A stretch of 64,000 nt of DNA from Isoetes taiwanensis (Eukaryota > Streptophyta > Lycopodiopsida > Isoetales > Isoetaceae): the NCBI GenBank assembly GCA_021234155.1, contig JAJEKV010000032.1, positions 7,846,736 through 7,910,735 of the forward strand, in the 5' to 3' direction. Under the pieces are notes generated by a model. The model saw only the letters and a program-made list of their open reading frames with translations, did no database searches and was not told the DNA's origin. The translations under genes and the position numbers were made by a program. Numbering within the stretch: the first letter of the stretch is position 1; the number at the start of each line of letters is the position of its first letter. Below, piece after piece: positions 11,445 through 23,862 of the stretch.

Positions 11445-12874
11445 TGTGACATTCTTGCATAACATACGGTATGAATACGTATATTATACGGACATGTCAC
11501 TAGTACATGTCGACTCAGACGACATGTACACGGCGACCGTAAAGGGTAGTACCCTAGGGTACGACCTTGTGAACCATTATATTGCACATGTCGTCTGAGT
11601 CGACATGGACGCAGCATTGGACGCCATTTCGCCTGAAGAGTGGCAGAGGAATCGGAATTCCTAGGTTGCAGCTCGATCCGAGACCAGCAGCCTCGAAATC
11701 CAGCAGCATGGACGCTTTCAGAGGAGTGGGAGCCAGCCAAGAAGTGGGTTAGTGGTTGATCCGATAGTTAGATCCGAGTTTTCAGCCCTCATTCCATAGG
11801 ATTAGTATCCATTCTTAGCTATAGGCGACCCCTCTGACCTAAGAATGATAAACACTAACAAAGGAACCTAACCATGTATGATTAGGTAGATTAGAATAGA
11901 TGTATTCTATTATTTCAGTTCTGTTGTGTTGATGTTTTGAGATTCTATACGCCACTCTTGTGTATTGGGAAGGGGGGTAGAGACCCAGAGCCCAAGTAGT
12001 TGTATGATTATAGTTTTAGCCCATTAATTCCCATTAATGCGGCACGTGCATAAGAGCCCCTTTCGGCTGTGGGTGGCGGAGCTAGACCGGCCGACAAGGG
12101 AGGGCTTGTCCGGATCCACGATTGATCCCTACAGTGCGAAGCGGCGGCCGGGGAACATTGTGGGCTAGGCCTAATACCACGGCGCTGCGTGGGAGGGGGG
12201 GGTATGGGCTCGACACCTCTTGGATGATCGTCATCTTCTAGGGGTTCAAGTCGATTATCTGGCGGTGGCTCTCTAGCTCGCTTTGTGATTGGCATGAACC
12301 ATACGGGGGAGTGATCTCCTCCTGCCTCATCGGGAGCTGGGGAGATGCAACCCAGTAATAGCCCCCTTGGCTATGAACCCGGCAGGCTACGGTCAGGCTC
12401 CAATACTTTTCAGCCTATCTGCAAAGTATGCACAGGAGGGGCGGATGGAGTGGACTACCCAACGGCCATGTTCCTATGCCAGCCAAATCCATTTGCCATG
12501 AATTACATGCGCATTGTTATCCAGGAGACCCAAGCCGCCGGGTCTTTCCCCATGAGTCTGAGCCTGGGTAGGATTTCCCCATGTTATGTTGATGTTACTG
12601 ATGTGTTGTTGCAGCTCTGTGATATGGTGGACCACCCTTCGAGGTGGGTATGTTATTGTTGTTGTCATGTGCTCATGTTTGCTTACGCTTCCGCAGCTAG
12701 GACGATCCCGAGGGAGACGCGATGAATGACACGTCTATTCTTCCCCGTCGGGTTCTTGGCCACCATTAAGGGCCCGATGTTAGGTGGGCGGCCTCATGTC
12801 GTGGCGAGATCTGGTTTGAGGGATGATCTCCGGTTTGTATCTGATGGGGCATCATTATATGAGCTGGGGCCGTC
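11445..12874 (+). mobile_element. 5' LTR of element B, copy 2
   Basis: It starts TGTGACATTC. The end is damaged: 'cgtctaaagg' stands where other copies have 'cgtcacaaagg'. Relative to the 3' LTR, about 150 bp near 11600 is missing. In its place is a short inverted piece of the LTR's own 11498-11520 segment. A degenerate primer-binding-like GGGTATCGAGC follows at 12880. Confidence 0.85.
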
Positions 12875-13132
12875 TAAAGGGGTATCGAGCTTCGATCTTG
12901 GCGCACCGGGATCGAGCACCGAGCCGTAATCCTATAGGAACTAACTAATCTAGACATTCGGGTCTTGGAGATAAAAGCCCAAGCCACGAACCTCAGTAGT
13001 GGGAAATTTTTTTCTTTCAGGGGTCGAAGTTAGTAATTATCTAGAATTAGGATAATTAGAGAACATATTTAAGATGACATAGATAGGAGAAAAGTTTTCT
13101 AGGAAAACCTAATAAGTTTTAGTCACTTTTGA

Positions 13133-15435
13133 CCCGACACTCCAAAAGGTGCGCCGGGGAGCATGTTAGGTCCATACCTAATTGGTCTCTCACAAGACTC
13201 TTAGAGGGGTCACCCCATATGAACCCTAGAACTTGGCCTTAGGAGCCCCAAATTGTAAAATATAAGATGAAATCCCGCTTAAAAAGATCGAATTAGCTAG
13301 ATTTGTATGTTAAAACACAGAAAAACATTAAGTAAAAGTCATTTTTGGAGCAACACCTCTAAGGGTACGCCAGGGCATAGTTAGGTCATGACCTAACACC
13401 CTCCTCGCGCACACTTAGAGGGGTCCCCTAAAAGTGACCTCGGAATTTGATCTAAAATTACTTAAATTCTAAAAGTAATGATAGAATCTTGCTTATAATG
13501 CTTAAATCAGTTAGAAATGCATGTTAATTTGTTTAAATTGGATAAGTTTAAAGCAAAAAGAGGTCAACACCTCTAAGGATGCAACAGGGCATAGTTATGT
13601 CTGGACCTAACACGCTCCTCGCGCATGCTTAGAAGGGTTCGAGGAAAAATAGTTGAAGAAGACCCAGCTTTGATTCGGGATATGGAGGATTTCACCAACA
13701 AACCAAGAAAATAAGCACTTAGGCCAAACCCTAAAATTTAACCCTATAAATTAAGTGGACTTAGACCTCATTTTTTAGGGTTTCCCCCGTTGTCCTTCGA
13801 AGCTTGTCCCAACAAGCATCTTCCCTACTGATCCAAATCGAACTCACAAACAATGGCTAGGACGAGCGCAGACCGCCGAAGGTAAGCAACGATGATAAGC
13901 CCAAATACCAAGTCCTCGCCACGAAAGCGGTAAACTCAAAGATGCCGAAGAGAAACCGAAGGCCGGCATGGAGAGGCTTAATTCCAGATACCACCGAAAT
14001 CTAGAGAAGAGGCGGAAGAAAGAAGAGAAGACCAAGAGGAAAGAAGAGAAGGCAAAAAGGAAAGAGGAAAAGCAAAGAAGAGAGAAGAAAGGGCAAGGAA
14101 GAAAGCACGTGAAAACCCGAGGAGGCCAAGAAGACCAATGGCAAAACAGGAGCTTAAGAGTGTGGAAGAACACCCACTGTGAAAGGCAAAAGGGTGATGA
14201 TGATGAGCCCCCGCAGAAGAAGAGGAGGAGCCCGGCCGACATCGCCACCGGTGAACCACCCGAAGGCGCACCAACCTCCATCGCCGCCGGAAGATTCGAG
14301 GGACGCGCAGAACTTCTTGGAAGAAGTACTTGTAGGAACAGGAGAATCCTCGTAGAAGAACAAGAACAGTCATCCTGAGAGAGATGAACCCCAAGAGGAG
14401 GGCCAAACCCCAGCCCAAGACCCGGCAGGACCCCAGATTGAACTACCCCCGCCAATGCCTCCACCGTTTTCGCAATGGCAAGAAGCGAGGAAGCTAGATG
14501 CAGACAAAGCAGCACCAAAGAAGGCGAAGAAAACGGCCAGAGAATCATACACTTTAGGGCCCGAGAGGAGGTACCAGAAAGAGTTAGCAGACTATACCGT
14601 ATATAAGAGGATGCACACCGAGTACAGTGCCATATTGAAGGAGGACGGCCAACACGTGAGATACTCCAGCTGAAACCCCCACCAGAGCTTCCGGACCCCC
14701 CACAGAAGCCCAAGAGAAGATCCCAAAATTCAGTATTTGGGAAAGCCTTGCGAGTCCGACACTTCCAATGGAGTTACGGATTTCTTATCCCCAGAGCTGC
14801 ATTCCAGTGATTTGTCCGGGAGATTTTGTGGGATTTCGACCCCGACAAGCGAGTAACCAACGACATGTTACTCGCTTTACAAGAAGCAGCAGAGATGGAG
14901 GCCGTGCAACACTTTGAAGATTCACTGGCATGCACGGTCCATGCAAAAAGAGTCACGCTTCAGCCAAAGGACATGAGACTGGCCAAATACATCAAGAGGA
15001 CAGATAAATAGAACAGAAGCTACTTTTCGTAACTAACAGGCTTATATGGAAAGTGTGAAAATTTTGAATAATAAGGATATATAGTTGTTTAAAACGTGCA
15101 TTGAATTAAGTATAGTAGTAGTTAAGGAGAAAATGTGAAATTTTGGGTAAAAAAAGGCAACACCTTTAAGGATGCGCCAGGGCATAGTTAGAACCGGACC
15201 TAACACCCTTCTCGCGCACTCTTAGAGGGGTCCACCTTGATCAGCCACTTACCTGCTCCAAATGAAGTAAATAAGCAAAGAAACTTGCAGTTAAGAGGAA
15301 AATAAGTAGGAATTCACGTCTTTGAACTTGTTCTTGGCATCCATTAGGCATAGATAGACCAACACCTCCAAGAGTGCGCCAGAGGCCACTTAGGTCCCAA
15401 CCTAACACCCTCCTCGCGCACTCTTAGAGGGGTCC
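13133..15435. repeat. Five dispersed ~75-nt hairpin repeats, element B copy 2
   Basis: Units lie at about 13133-13210, 13349-13424, 13561-13640, 15158-15232 and 15360-15435. They share the left arm ACCTCTAAGGGTGCGCC, a middle of TTAGGTC...GACCTAACACCCTCCT, and the right arm CGCGCACNCTTAGAGGGGTCC. Outer and inner parts both pair, giving a two-tier stem-loop. Three precede and two follow the H3-like frame; they are spaced 200-220 bp within each group. The stem is kept while sequence between units is AT-rich and unrelated. Confidence 0.8.
13853..15011 (+). pseudogene. Lys-rich protein with C-terminal histone H3-type fold (element B)
   Basis: ATG 13853 opens MARTSADR, reminiscent of the MART start of histone H3. 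A Lys/Glu-rich coiled coil follows (about 13990-14110), then a Pro-rich patch (about 14440-14470). The end, 14739-15011, aligns with the H3 core: GKALR and HFQ (compare ALREIR.YQ), FLIPRAAFQ (LLIRKLPFQ), VREI, LALQEAAE, HFED and HAKRVTLQPKD, then KYIKR and TAG. Helices alphaN, 1, 2 and 3 are all visible in one frame apart from one TGA at 14808, where H3 has Arg (a CGA to TGA change would explain it). Upstream parts need frameshifts to join. VTL and LALQEAAE resemble CENH3 as much as H3. Whether it is a captured host histone gene or a normal part of the element is unknown. Confidence 0.65.
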
Positions 15436-16045
15436 GATTTTTCAAACCCCATAACTTGAGCTACAGAGCTCCAAATCGCCTGAAATTTGTTGCAATAGGA
15501 CCGTTAGACAGCCTAGAATCCATTTATGACCTCAAATTAGGCCATTTATGACCTCAAATTAGGTTAGAAATGTCAAAATCTAGCTCAAAATGACTAAAAT
15601 TGCTCAAACCCTTGAATTGTTTTTCCAAACTGTGGTTTGTTTGTAAATAGAAGCATATCCCATTAGTACCTCACAAGTATTGCTCTCGGCTCAAAGCTGA
15701 TGCCTTACTCCTAGATAGAAGTGCCCAAGAACACCCCTTTATTATAGTCATCTAGACCTCAGCATAGCAACCCAAGTCCAACTGTTGGTACATCACCTCT
15801 GCTCATGCCAAAGGCATAACCTAATTTTGTGTCCTTCTAATAGAGTTTGACATATACAGCTGCCACATTGACACTCCCTATTGCCAGGATACCTAGAAAG
15901 GAGCCAGAGTCTAGAGCTGCCCAAATCACTCCATGTGTAGAGATTGGACTCCCCCAAACCAACTTTTCTAGGACCTTAGAGTATGCCTCAAACATCATGA
16001 AGGCTTTGTAAAACAAACCTCATTTCATGCCATACCACACATCCT

Positions 16046-19000
16046 AATGTCCATAGACTTGTAGATTATAGATGTCTCCAGTAATGCTGCTCGAGCCATC
16101 TTGCTTACTTATAGAGCCTAGAATGTTGTAGGGGAGCCCTTCAAGTAGACCCTTAGACTCTAGGATATACGAGCGTTGCTTTCGAAGTATAGGGCCAGAG
16201 CCACAGAAGAGCTAGAGGCGCAACTTCTTGAAGACATCGAGGACCCGGCCGATCTACAGGCAGATAAGGAGTGCGAGACTCGAATGGATAGGACACAAAG
16301 GACGGAGGAGACGACCTAGACAGCAGGTACAAATCACGCAAAGGCGACCAGAAGTAGCTAGGGTAGGGGCAATGGAGATGACCACACTTCCACGGACAAG
16401 AGAGACACCTCGGAATGAAGCAAAGCCCAAGCAACAGAAGTCGCACCTAGAAGTTCAACCTGCGGAGGAATAACAATGCCTGCCTACCGACCACGATCTC
16501 AGAGCTTCGAAGACATTCAAGAACGCCCGACTGCAACAGCTAGGTGATCAACCGATCAATGGCACCGCACATCGGCAACCTTGCAACGACACACTGCATA
16601 TAGGGACGTTGAGCGGTCACCGCATTCCTTACGACAAACATGCACATTAAGGAGGAGCATCTTTTTCAAGGGACCACATCGACGAACACTCTTCGCAACT
16701 TGGGGTGACGAGCTCGGATCAGACATGAAGCTCAACAATAGTAGCAGCATCTCAAGGAATCCCGGAGTCAACCAGAACGAAGAAGATGCAGCAAAACCGA
16801 AGGATCAAACGCGATAGGAGGAGGGGAAACCCTAAAGGAGTATAAACATTTAAGTAGATCTTCGTATTGTTTTGAAAAAGTGGATGAATTAAAATCCCAA
16901 TGTAAATGCATATATGTCTATTGTATATCTCGGGTGCTCACAGATATAGTGGAGAAACGTGAGTTTAAAGTCATGTTTTACGGATTTAGCGCTTAGATCA
17001 GGAAGCTCCTTCACTTCGACTACCAAATGAGGAAGCAAGGAAGCACAACTATAGCCCAAGATCAAATGGAAGAGCAAGTACGAGGGAGAAACGACCAGAG
17101 CCCAAGCAAACCTTCGACTCCAAACACTTCGGGAAGTGCCCTCAAGTAGAAGACAGCTCGTCCACCCAATGTCAGAACAAGAGACAACACCGGTCATGTC
17201 AAGATCATCAACGCTGCACCAGGACGTCGTCAGGGCGCAACACTACCTCTTGTGGCAGCGGCAACACTTGACGAACTTATGATACGAGTGGCCTCAATAA
17301 TAGAAGGAGGAACGACCCGACATCAACGAACCAACTAAGAAGGCAACATCTCGACAACCATAATTCCACCTTGTGGTAATATAGGGTGATGCGCTATGAC
17401 ACGTGTATTAGATGGAGATGCACTTACGAAAGGCACTGCGACGAGGAGATATGCCTTCAACAACTAGGTGATGGCTTCGTCAGGTACTCCTACCAGTAAT
17501 TAGAAGAGAAGAAGCCGATCATATCTCCGACATCTGGCACGTCAAACGCCCAAGGTAGAAGCATTCGACACCTTAACAACAAGGATAGCAACTGAAGCAC
17601 CTTCGGCAAAAAGAGAGTTCAAGATAATAGCCAGGCTATTCAACGACAAGAGTATATCTAAGGCAGGTACTTCTTCAACTCAAGGGTCAAGCTGCACAGA
17701 TATAAGGATCCATCATCCCGACAATATAGCCAGCAGGGAGGAGAGCCATGAAGCTTTACTTGACAGAAAGACCGACATGCATAGAGGGACAAAGGTCAGG
17801 AACTGAAAGCTGGAGAAGTGCTAGCAACCGACTTCTTCCACGAGCTCCCTAGAGGCGACAGGAGGATCAAAACTGACGGGCACAATCAAAACCACCGGAG
17901 GGTACCTCAAGACAAGAAGACGGCATAGCACTGAGGAACGTGACAATGTCCAAGCCATGTGACCGAGGGGATCAAACAAGAAAGATTGGAAGCTCGATGG
18001 AGAAGCAATTAGGTGAGGCGAGACGAGGCGAGCCGATAACTTGCACGCGGACTTGCATGCAACTTGGTGAACCCAATGATGGACGATTCAAAGAACAACT
18101 GCAGAAGAGAACAACTCCAGAGGAGTATAGCCAAAGGAATCGCGTACAGCCTCAAGAGACGCCTCCAAATAGCTTCAAGTATCATGAAGGGGGGGAACAA
18201 TTACCGCCTAAGAACAGGATCAGGAAGCAGACCGAAATGTCGAAGCATCAATGAGCAGCACACCTTTAGTTAGAATGTGATGCAAAGCGTGTTGTGCCAT
18301 AGCCGACAAACATCGGAGGGCCCACGTATATCAACAAGTTACCCCGGAGTACGAGCTGACGTACAAATAGGAGGATATAGATCGTCAACACCATTGCACC
18401 GGGAGGAACACCGATGACATTGCCAAGGAGTAGGTGTGCAACTCGAAGGGAGGCACAAGGGGGGCCTAATAGCTCTAGTAGTAATTGTAATTATGTAAGC
18501 TATATGCTTTGCATGCATAGTTCCCCTGTTATTCCTTCCCTCCCATAGCGTAACAGATCAAAGGAAGAGATGTCAGGCAAATTGCAGGGGTGAAGCAATC
18601 AACATCTTCAACACTCTTCGGGCAACACGATAACGACAAGAGGACTCGATGTATGAGACGTCGATGGAGTCGAGGAAACAATATCGGATATAGAGTCGTC
18701 TTTTAGCTACCAAGACAAAGAGTTCAAGATGAACGATCTTTTTCAACGGCGCCACCTTCAGGCTTTCGAAAAGCGGCATGGAAGATTTCAAGTGATCAAC
18801 TACACCATCAAGCCACCAGCAATGAGAGGCTTCTAACGAACAAAGTCAACCTCTACATCAAAGGGAAGCCACCGTCAAGGAGACTGAAGTATCGAGCGAC
18901 TCAGAAGAACGTACCTTGCTACTTCAAGCAGATAACGAGTGGATGAGCGTCTAGCAAGGTCAAGGATCCAAGGCCATGGGGCCTAGTAGGTTAAATGTAT

Positions 19001-20994
19001 GGATGGTAACATCCACATTAGGATTAGAAGGCATTTTTTTAGATATTCTCGCCGAAAGGATTGCCCAATATTGAGCTAAGCGTCAAGTATTGGGAAGGAA
19101 ACACATAAGAATAACTAAAATTATACACGATTGTTAACAGACATCCAACATATTGAAACCACTTGGTGAGATTGATCACCTCGCTAAGAAGGAATCATTA
19201 CTAGGATAATTGTTGACCATGTATAAATCTAGTACCTCCAAAGAATAATCCAACCGAAAGAAAAGAAGTAATCTAACAAGTCCGGCCAACTTGTTACGAT
19301 GACATCAATTCGATTGGTAGGAATATTCCAAGAGTTTAAATAACTAAGAAAGGGGGAATCTCTAGAATATAAAAGAATAGTACATGCAAGGTACATCTAA
19401 AATAAGAATTATAGTAATCAAATAGTCTTTTGAGACAATAGGAATTGTCATGATGACAAAACTTTGTGGTTTAGAATCGTTCTAACTAAGTAGGTAACCC
19501 GTAACTATATTGAAATAAATGATAACATAATATGTGCATCCATCTTAGATGGTTATATATGTTAGCTAAGGCTAGTAAATTAATGCACTAAGTAAGAAGC
19601 ATATAACCTCTTAAGGGGAGAGAATAGATATGACGTTGTGTACAACGTCATTGAAGGGGTGCAGGACCATTTTCTTTTCGAAGAAAGTGGGAGGGCTCAA
19701 TCTTATGATTGAACGTACCGACCCGTAGAATAGAGTTCACTCCGGCAATGGCCGAAGCGAATGGAGCGTAAGATAGATAGATACCTTAGTGCTCAGGAGG
19801 CCTTCAACGTGCGAGACTGACGTAGTAGCTAACTACACCAATGAAGTGGAGCAAAACTATGGGAGCAATGCAACGACCAAGTCATCTCCAAATTACTCCA
19901 CGCCGGCTCAATGGGTGGATGCGTCCTAGCCTTAAGTAAGGTGTGCCCATGTATAATAAGCTTTAATGTGTCGTATTGACAAGTTAAATATAGATCGTAA
20001 TAACCGCATAGAATTTGCTGTACATATATGTATCATAGGGAAATAAGTTAAATAGGTAGCATATTAATTAATCCTTCGCAAGGATGCAATTCCTTCCAAG
20101 GATAGCTATATGACCTCGGGTCCTTATAAATATAAATAGAAAATAGAATTCAGATATACTTAAGTGCATCTTAGGGATATACTTCCAAGGGTAATGCAGG
20201 ACCCAAGGAAGAGAATAAGAAGCACATCTAATTCTTGTGTATGATAATTAAAACCCTGTCTATGTAACAATAGGTCTAAATCAGGGTTATTGTTTAAATA
20301 ATCGCGATCTAAAAGTTGTTAAATATTGCAAAGCTAGAGTAAATATAATTGTACGATCGAAAGTAATGTATCCGATACTATGATAATGTTAATTCATAAA
20401 TATTACCTTAGAGTAATTATGTTAATCGCATGCATTAAGGGAAGTCCAGCAGGATCGTGCAGGCATCCAAGACTGTCATGTTTACTTAAAGACGTTAACA
20501 GATGCTAGGCCACATGCAACAGTTGGTGGAGGAAGTACGAAGATATCCTCTCGCAGCAAGAGTTCTAGAGTAGTTGTGATTTCTACCATTTAAACTAATC
20601 GCTTAAATTTTGTGTGAGATAGTAGTAAGTATGTAATTATAGATATTGTAAAATTAATGCAGGATTTGAAGGTGCAAAGACTTGCAACACAAAGTTTGTT
20701 ATAACGTGTTGCAAGGGATGAAGAGTACCTTGGAAGTGTAAATTTTGTATGAACTTGATAAACTTTGATAAACTTAAATGTTGTATTAAGTAAGGTTAGT
20801 AATTACCTTGCGTTGATTAAGTTATGAAGCGATAAGTTAATTGGATAATGAAATAGTACAGTAATGTCTTAAACATTACCTTAGAGTAATTCTAATAATT
20901 GTGTAACTATAATAATAATTGCATGCATCAAGTTGGTTGCAGGACAGGAAGATCCCAAGGTGGGGAGAACCTCGATCTTTGGGGCTGACATCAT
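16046..20994 (+). mobile_element. 3' internal part of element B; no intact gene seen
   Basis: This is 5 kb with only short frames. One stretch at 16160-16310 reads a charged segment (LLSKYRARATEELEAQ) before a stop. The string AAGTCCGGCCAACTTGTTA near 19281 recurs, inverted, near 29252 in the A internal region, so A and B are distantly related. I could not find reverse-transcriptase (YxDD) or integrase motifs by eye. Protein content is decayed or was never present. Confidence 0.55.
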
Positions 20995-21010
20995 TTTAAG
21001 GTGGGGAGAA
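20995..21010 (+). promoter_or_regulatory. Polypurine tract of element B
   Basis: AAGGTGGGGAGAA lies immediately before TGTGACG of the 3' LTR. This is the purine primer for plus-strand synthesis, and its position fixes the LTR start at 21011 and the plus orientation of element B. Confidence 0.85.
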
Positions 21011-22572
21011 TGTGACGTTCCAGCATAACATACGGTATGAATACGTATATTATACGGACACGTCACTAGTACATGTCGACTCAGACGACATGTACACGGC
21101 GACCGTAAAGGGTAGTACCCTAGGGTACGACCTTGTGAACCATTATATTGCACATGTTAAGGCCACATGTGAATATAATATCTTTTGCCATGTGGCAATA
21201 GCCCATTGACCAAAAGGGCCCAGCCCTAAAATTCGTGGGGATAAAGGGGCATAAACCCTAAAAGGGAAACCCTTTCGGTTTCCAGCCCCTATAGGTCGGA
21301 TTGGAGCAGCATTGGACGCCATTTATTTGAAGAGTGGCGGAGGAATCGAATTCCTAGGTTGCAGCTCGATCCAAGACCGGCGACCTCGAAATCCAAAGAC
21401 AAGGGACGCTTTCAGAGGAGTGGGAGCCAGCCAAGAAGCGGGTTAGTGGTTGATCCGATAGTTAGATCCGAGTTTTCAGCCCTCATTCCATAGGATTAGT
21501 ATCCATTCTTAGCTATAGGCTAACCCCTACACCAAAGAATGATAAACACTAACAAAGGAACCTAACCATGTATGATTAGGTAGATTAGAATAGATGTATT
21601 CTATTATTTCAGTTCTGTTGTGTTGACGTTTTGACATTCTATGCACCACTCTTGTGTATTGGGAAGGGGGTAGAGACCCAGAGCCCAAGTAGTTGTATGA
21701 TCATAGTTTTAGCCCATTAATTCCCACCACGCGGCTCGGTGCATAAGAGCCCGCTTCGGTGTGGGTGGGCGGAGCTAGACCGGCCGACAAGGGAGGGCTT
21801 GTCCAGATCACGCTTGATCCCTCCGGCAGTGCGAAGCGGCGGCGGGAACATTGTGGGCTAGGCCTAATACCCTGGCACTACGTGAGGGCAGGGTATGGGC
21901 TCGACACCTCTTGGGTGATGCGTCATCTTCTAGGGGTTCAAGTCGTATACGAGCAGTGGCTCTCTAGCTCGCCTGTGATTGGCATGAACCTTCTGGAGGG
22001 GAGTGATCTCCTCCTACCTCATCGGGAGCTGGGGAGATGCAACCCAGTAATAGCCCCCTTGGCTATGAACCCCAAGAAGCTACGGTCCAGGCTCAATACT
22101 TTTCGTCTATCCAAAGTATGCACGTGAGGGGCGGATGGAGTGGACTACCCAACGGCCATGTTCCTATGCCAGCCAAATCCATTTGCCATGAATTGCTGTA
22201 TGCATTGTTATCTGGAGACCCAAGCCGACAGTCTTTCCCCATGAGTCTGAGCCTGGGTAGGATTTCCCCATGTTATGTTGATGTTATTCTTGATGTGTTG
22301 TTGCAGCTACGTGATATGGTGGACCACCCGCCGAGGTGGGTATGTTATTGTTGTTGTCATGTGCTCATGTTTGCTTACGCTTCAAGTAGCCTAGGGCGAT
22401 CCAGGGAGGCGGGATGAATGACACGTCTATTCTTCCCCGCCGGGTTCTTGGCCACCATCAAGGGCCCGGCGTTAGGTGGGACGGCCTCATGTCGTGGCAG
22501 GATCTTTGGTTTGAAGGATGATCTCCGGTTGTATCTGATCGGGCATCGTGATATGAGCCGCGGGCCGTCACA
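21011..22572 (+). mobile_element. 3' LTR of element B
   Basis: This 1562-bp LTR runs from TGTGACGTTCC to GGCCGTCACA. It is followed by the target duplication CTACC at 22573-22577, after which the interrupted A LTR resumes. It is similar to 1436-2986 but with many 1-4 base indels. Confidence 0.9.
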
Positions 22573-22577
22573 CTACC

Positions 22578-23849
22578 CCTGTTCGAGACTCGCGGAGGAT
22601 GGACTGGCGGCTCGATCTCAAGAGATCAACGATTGCAGGTATAAGCCGGGCGTTGGCTGGCATAGAACAGTGGCTAGGGTTGTCCACTCCATCCGCCCCT
22701 CCTGTGCACACTTTGCAGAGAATACGTGGGTGAGCTAGAGAATACGTGCCGCATCAGCGACCCCCGCATCCATACCCGACTTACTCACCCTAAATCTACT
22801 CAAAGTACAGGGTGCCCCATACGGGTCACACCTCTCGCACCCGTGGAGTGTCGGACCCATACCCGCCCCCTACACGGATCGGGCTATCAGGCCTAGCCCA
22901 CTGTAGGAGTCCCAGGAGCCTTGTATGTTCGTGCAAGACCCCACCCCCACTTCACCACTGCGTCCCTTCTCTGGTGCTAAGCACGACTCGGTGGTCTCTT
23001 GTGCACAGGCTGCATCTAATGGGAATAATACAGGGTTCTATCTAGGAGCATACTACAATACATGGGCTCAGAGGTATCTACCCCCCGTAATCCCCCATCT
23101 CTGGAGTGCTAACTAGGCAAAGAACTACTAAACCATCAACCAAAGCACATACAGAAACTAGAGATAAGAATACTCACCATATCAATCAAGGGTTAGCCTA
23201 ACAGGTAATCCACAGAGAAAACAAAGAGAGAACACACCACAGAGAGGCGCTATGCTATAAATTAACAAGGTAACCTACTGACTAACCGTCAAATCGGTCT
23301 TGGGCTGCTCCATCTCGACTAAATGAAAGGGCTGGGTGGTCGCTTCTCCTCCTCCATCTCCAATTGTTCTAAATCAGATTGGGGCACAAAGCCCCAATTT
23401 GGGTGTCCCCAATCGGAACTTCGGAACCATAGCTAGCTCCACTATCCCTCCAGGTCGCCATCCTTTGGCTGGATCGGGGTCGGAATGCCTCTTAGGGTTG
23501 GGCAGCATCTCCTCCTCCATCTCCAATTGCCCCAAATCGAATTGGGGCAAATGGGGGTACAAAACCCCAATTTGGGTCCCAAATTAGTAACTCTCCCTTG
23601 CCCAATCGATTTGGGCCAGGTGGCAGCTCTAGATTAGTTAATATTAGCTAATTTGGTATTTTAGCCCTTTTTAATATTAGGATAAGCCCTAAATTCGAAT
23701 TAGGGCTTTGGGTTAGGTTTCCACCTTTATAATTTAATTATTAACATAGCTAACCTTAGCTTATGAATAATTAATGGCACATTAATTATTCATAGTGACG
23801 TGTCATGTATTTATACTTAAATAGGCGTATAAATATGTGGAACGTCACA
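22578..23849 (-). mobile_element. Remainder of the A element 3' LTR
   Basis: It resumes the A LTR after element B and ends GGAACGTCACA at 23849, against the A polypurine tract. Compared with other copies, about 300 bp near 22720 is missing, with 'gagaatacgtgggtgagctagagaatacg' formed across a repeated GAGAATACG. Confidence 0.85.
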
Positions 23850-23862
23850 TTCTCCCCACCTT
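23850..23862 (-). promoter_or_regulatory. Polypurine tract of the A element
   Basis: On the minus strand it reads AAGGTGGGGAGAA directly before the LTR start TGTGACG. It is the same tract as in element B, pointing the other way, and shows that the A body at 23863-30144 runs on the minus strand. Confidence 0.85.

Larger units (their letters stand above)
11445..22572 (+). mobile_element. Element B: 11.1-kb LTR retroelement carrying an H3-like frame
   Basis: 5' LTR 11445-12874, internal region 12875-21010 and 3' LTR 21011-22572 are flanked by the 5-bp duplication CTACC (11440-11444 and 22573-22577). A polypurine tract abuts the 3' LTR. It is inserted in the A LTR, as the uninterrupted A LTR at 30471-30490 confirms. 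In gag position there is a Lys/Glu-rich frame ending in a histone H3 fold. I see no intact protease, reverse transcriptase or integrase; 16046-20994 has no long frame. It is either a heavily decayed gypsy element or a large non-autonomous element that depends on a partner. Confidence 0.85.

Noticed and set aside
12345-12929. Open frames of 126 and 67 codons and their counterparts at 2456 and 22037
   Set aside because: All lie within the B LTR and shift frame between copies, so they are not under protein selection.
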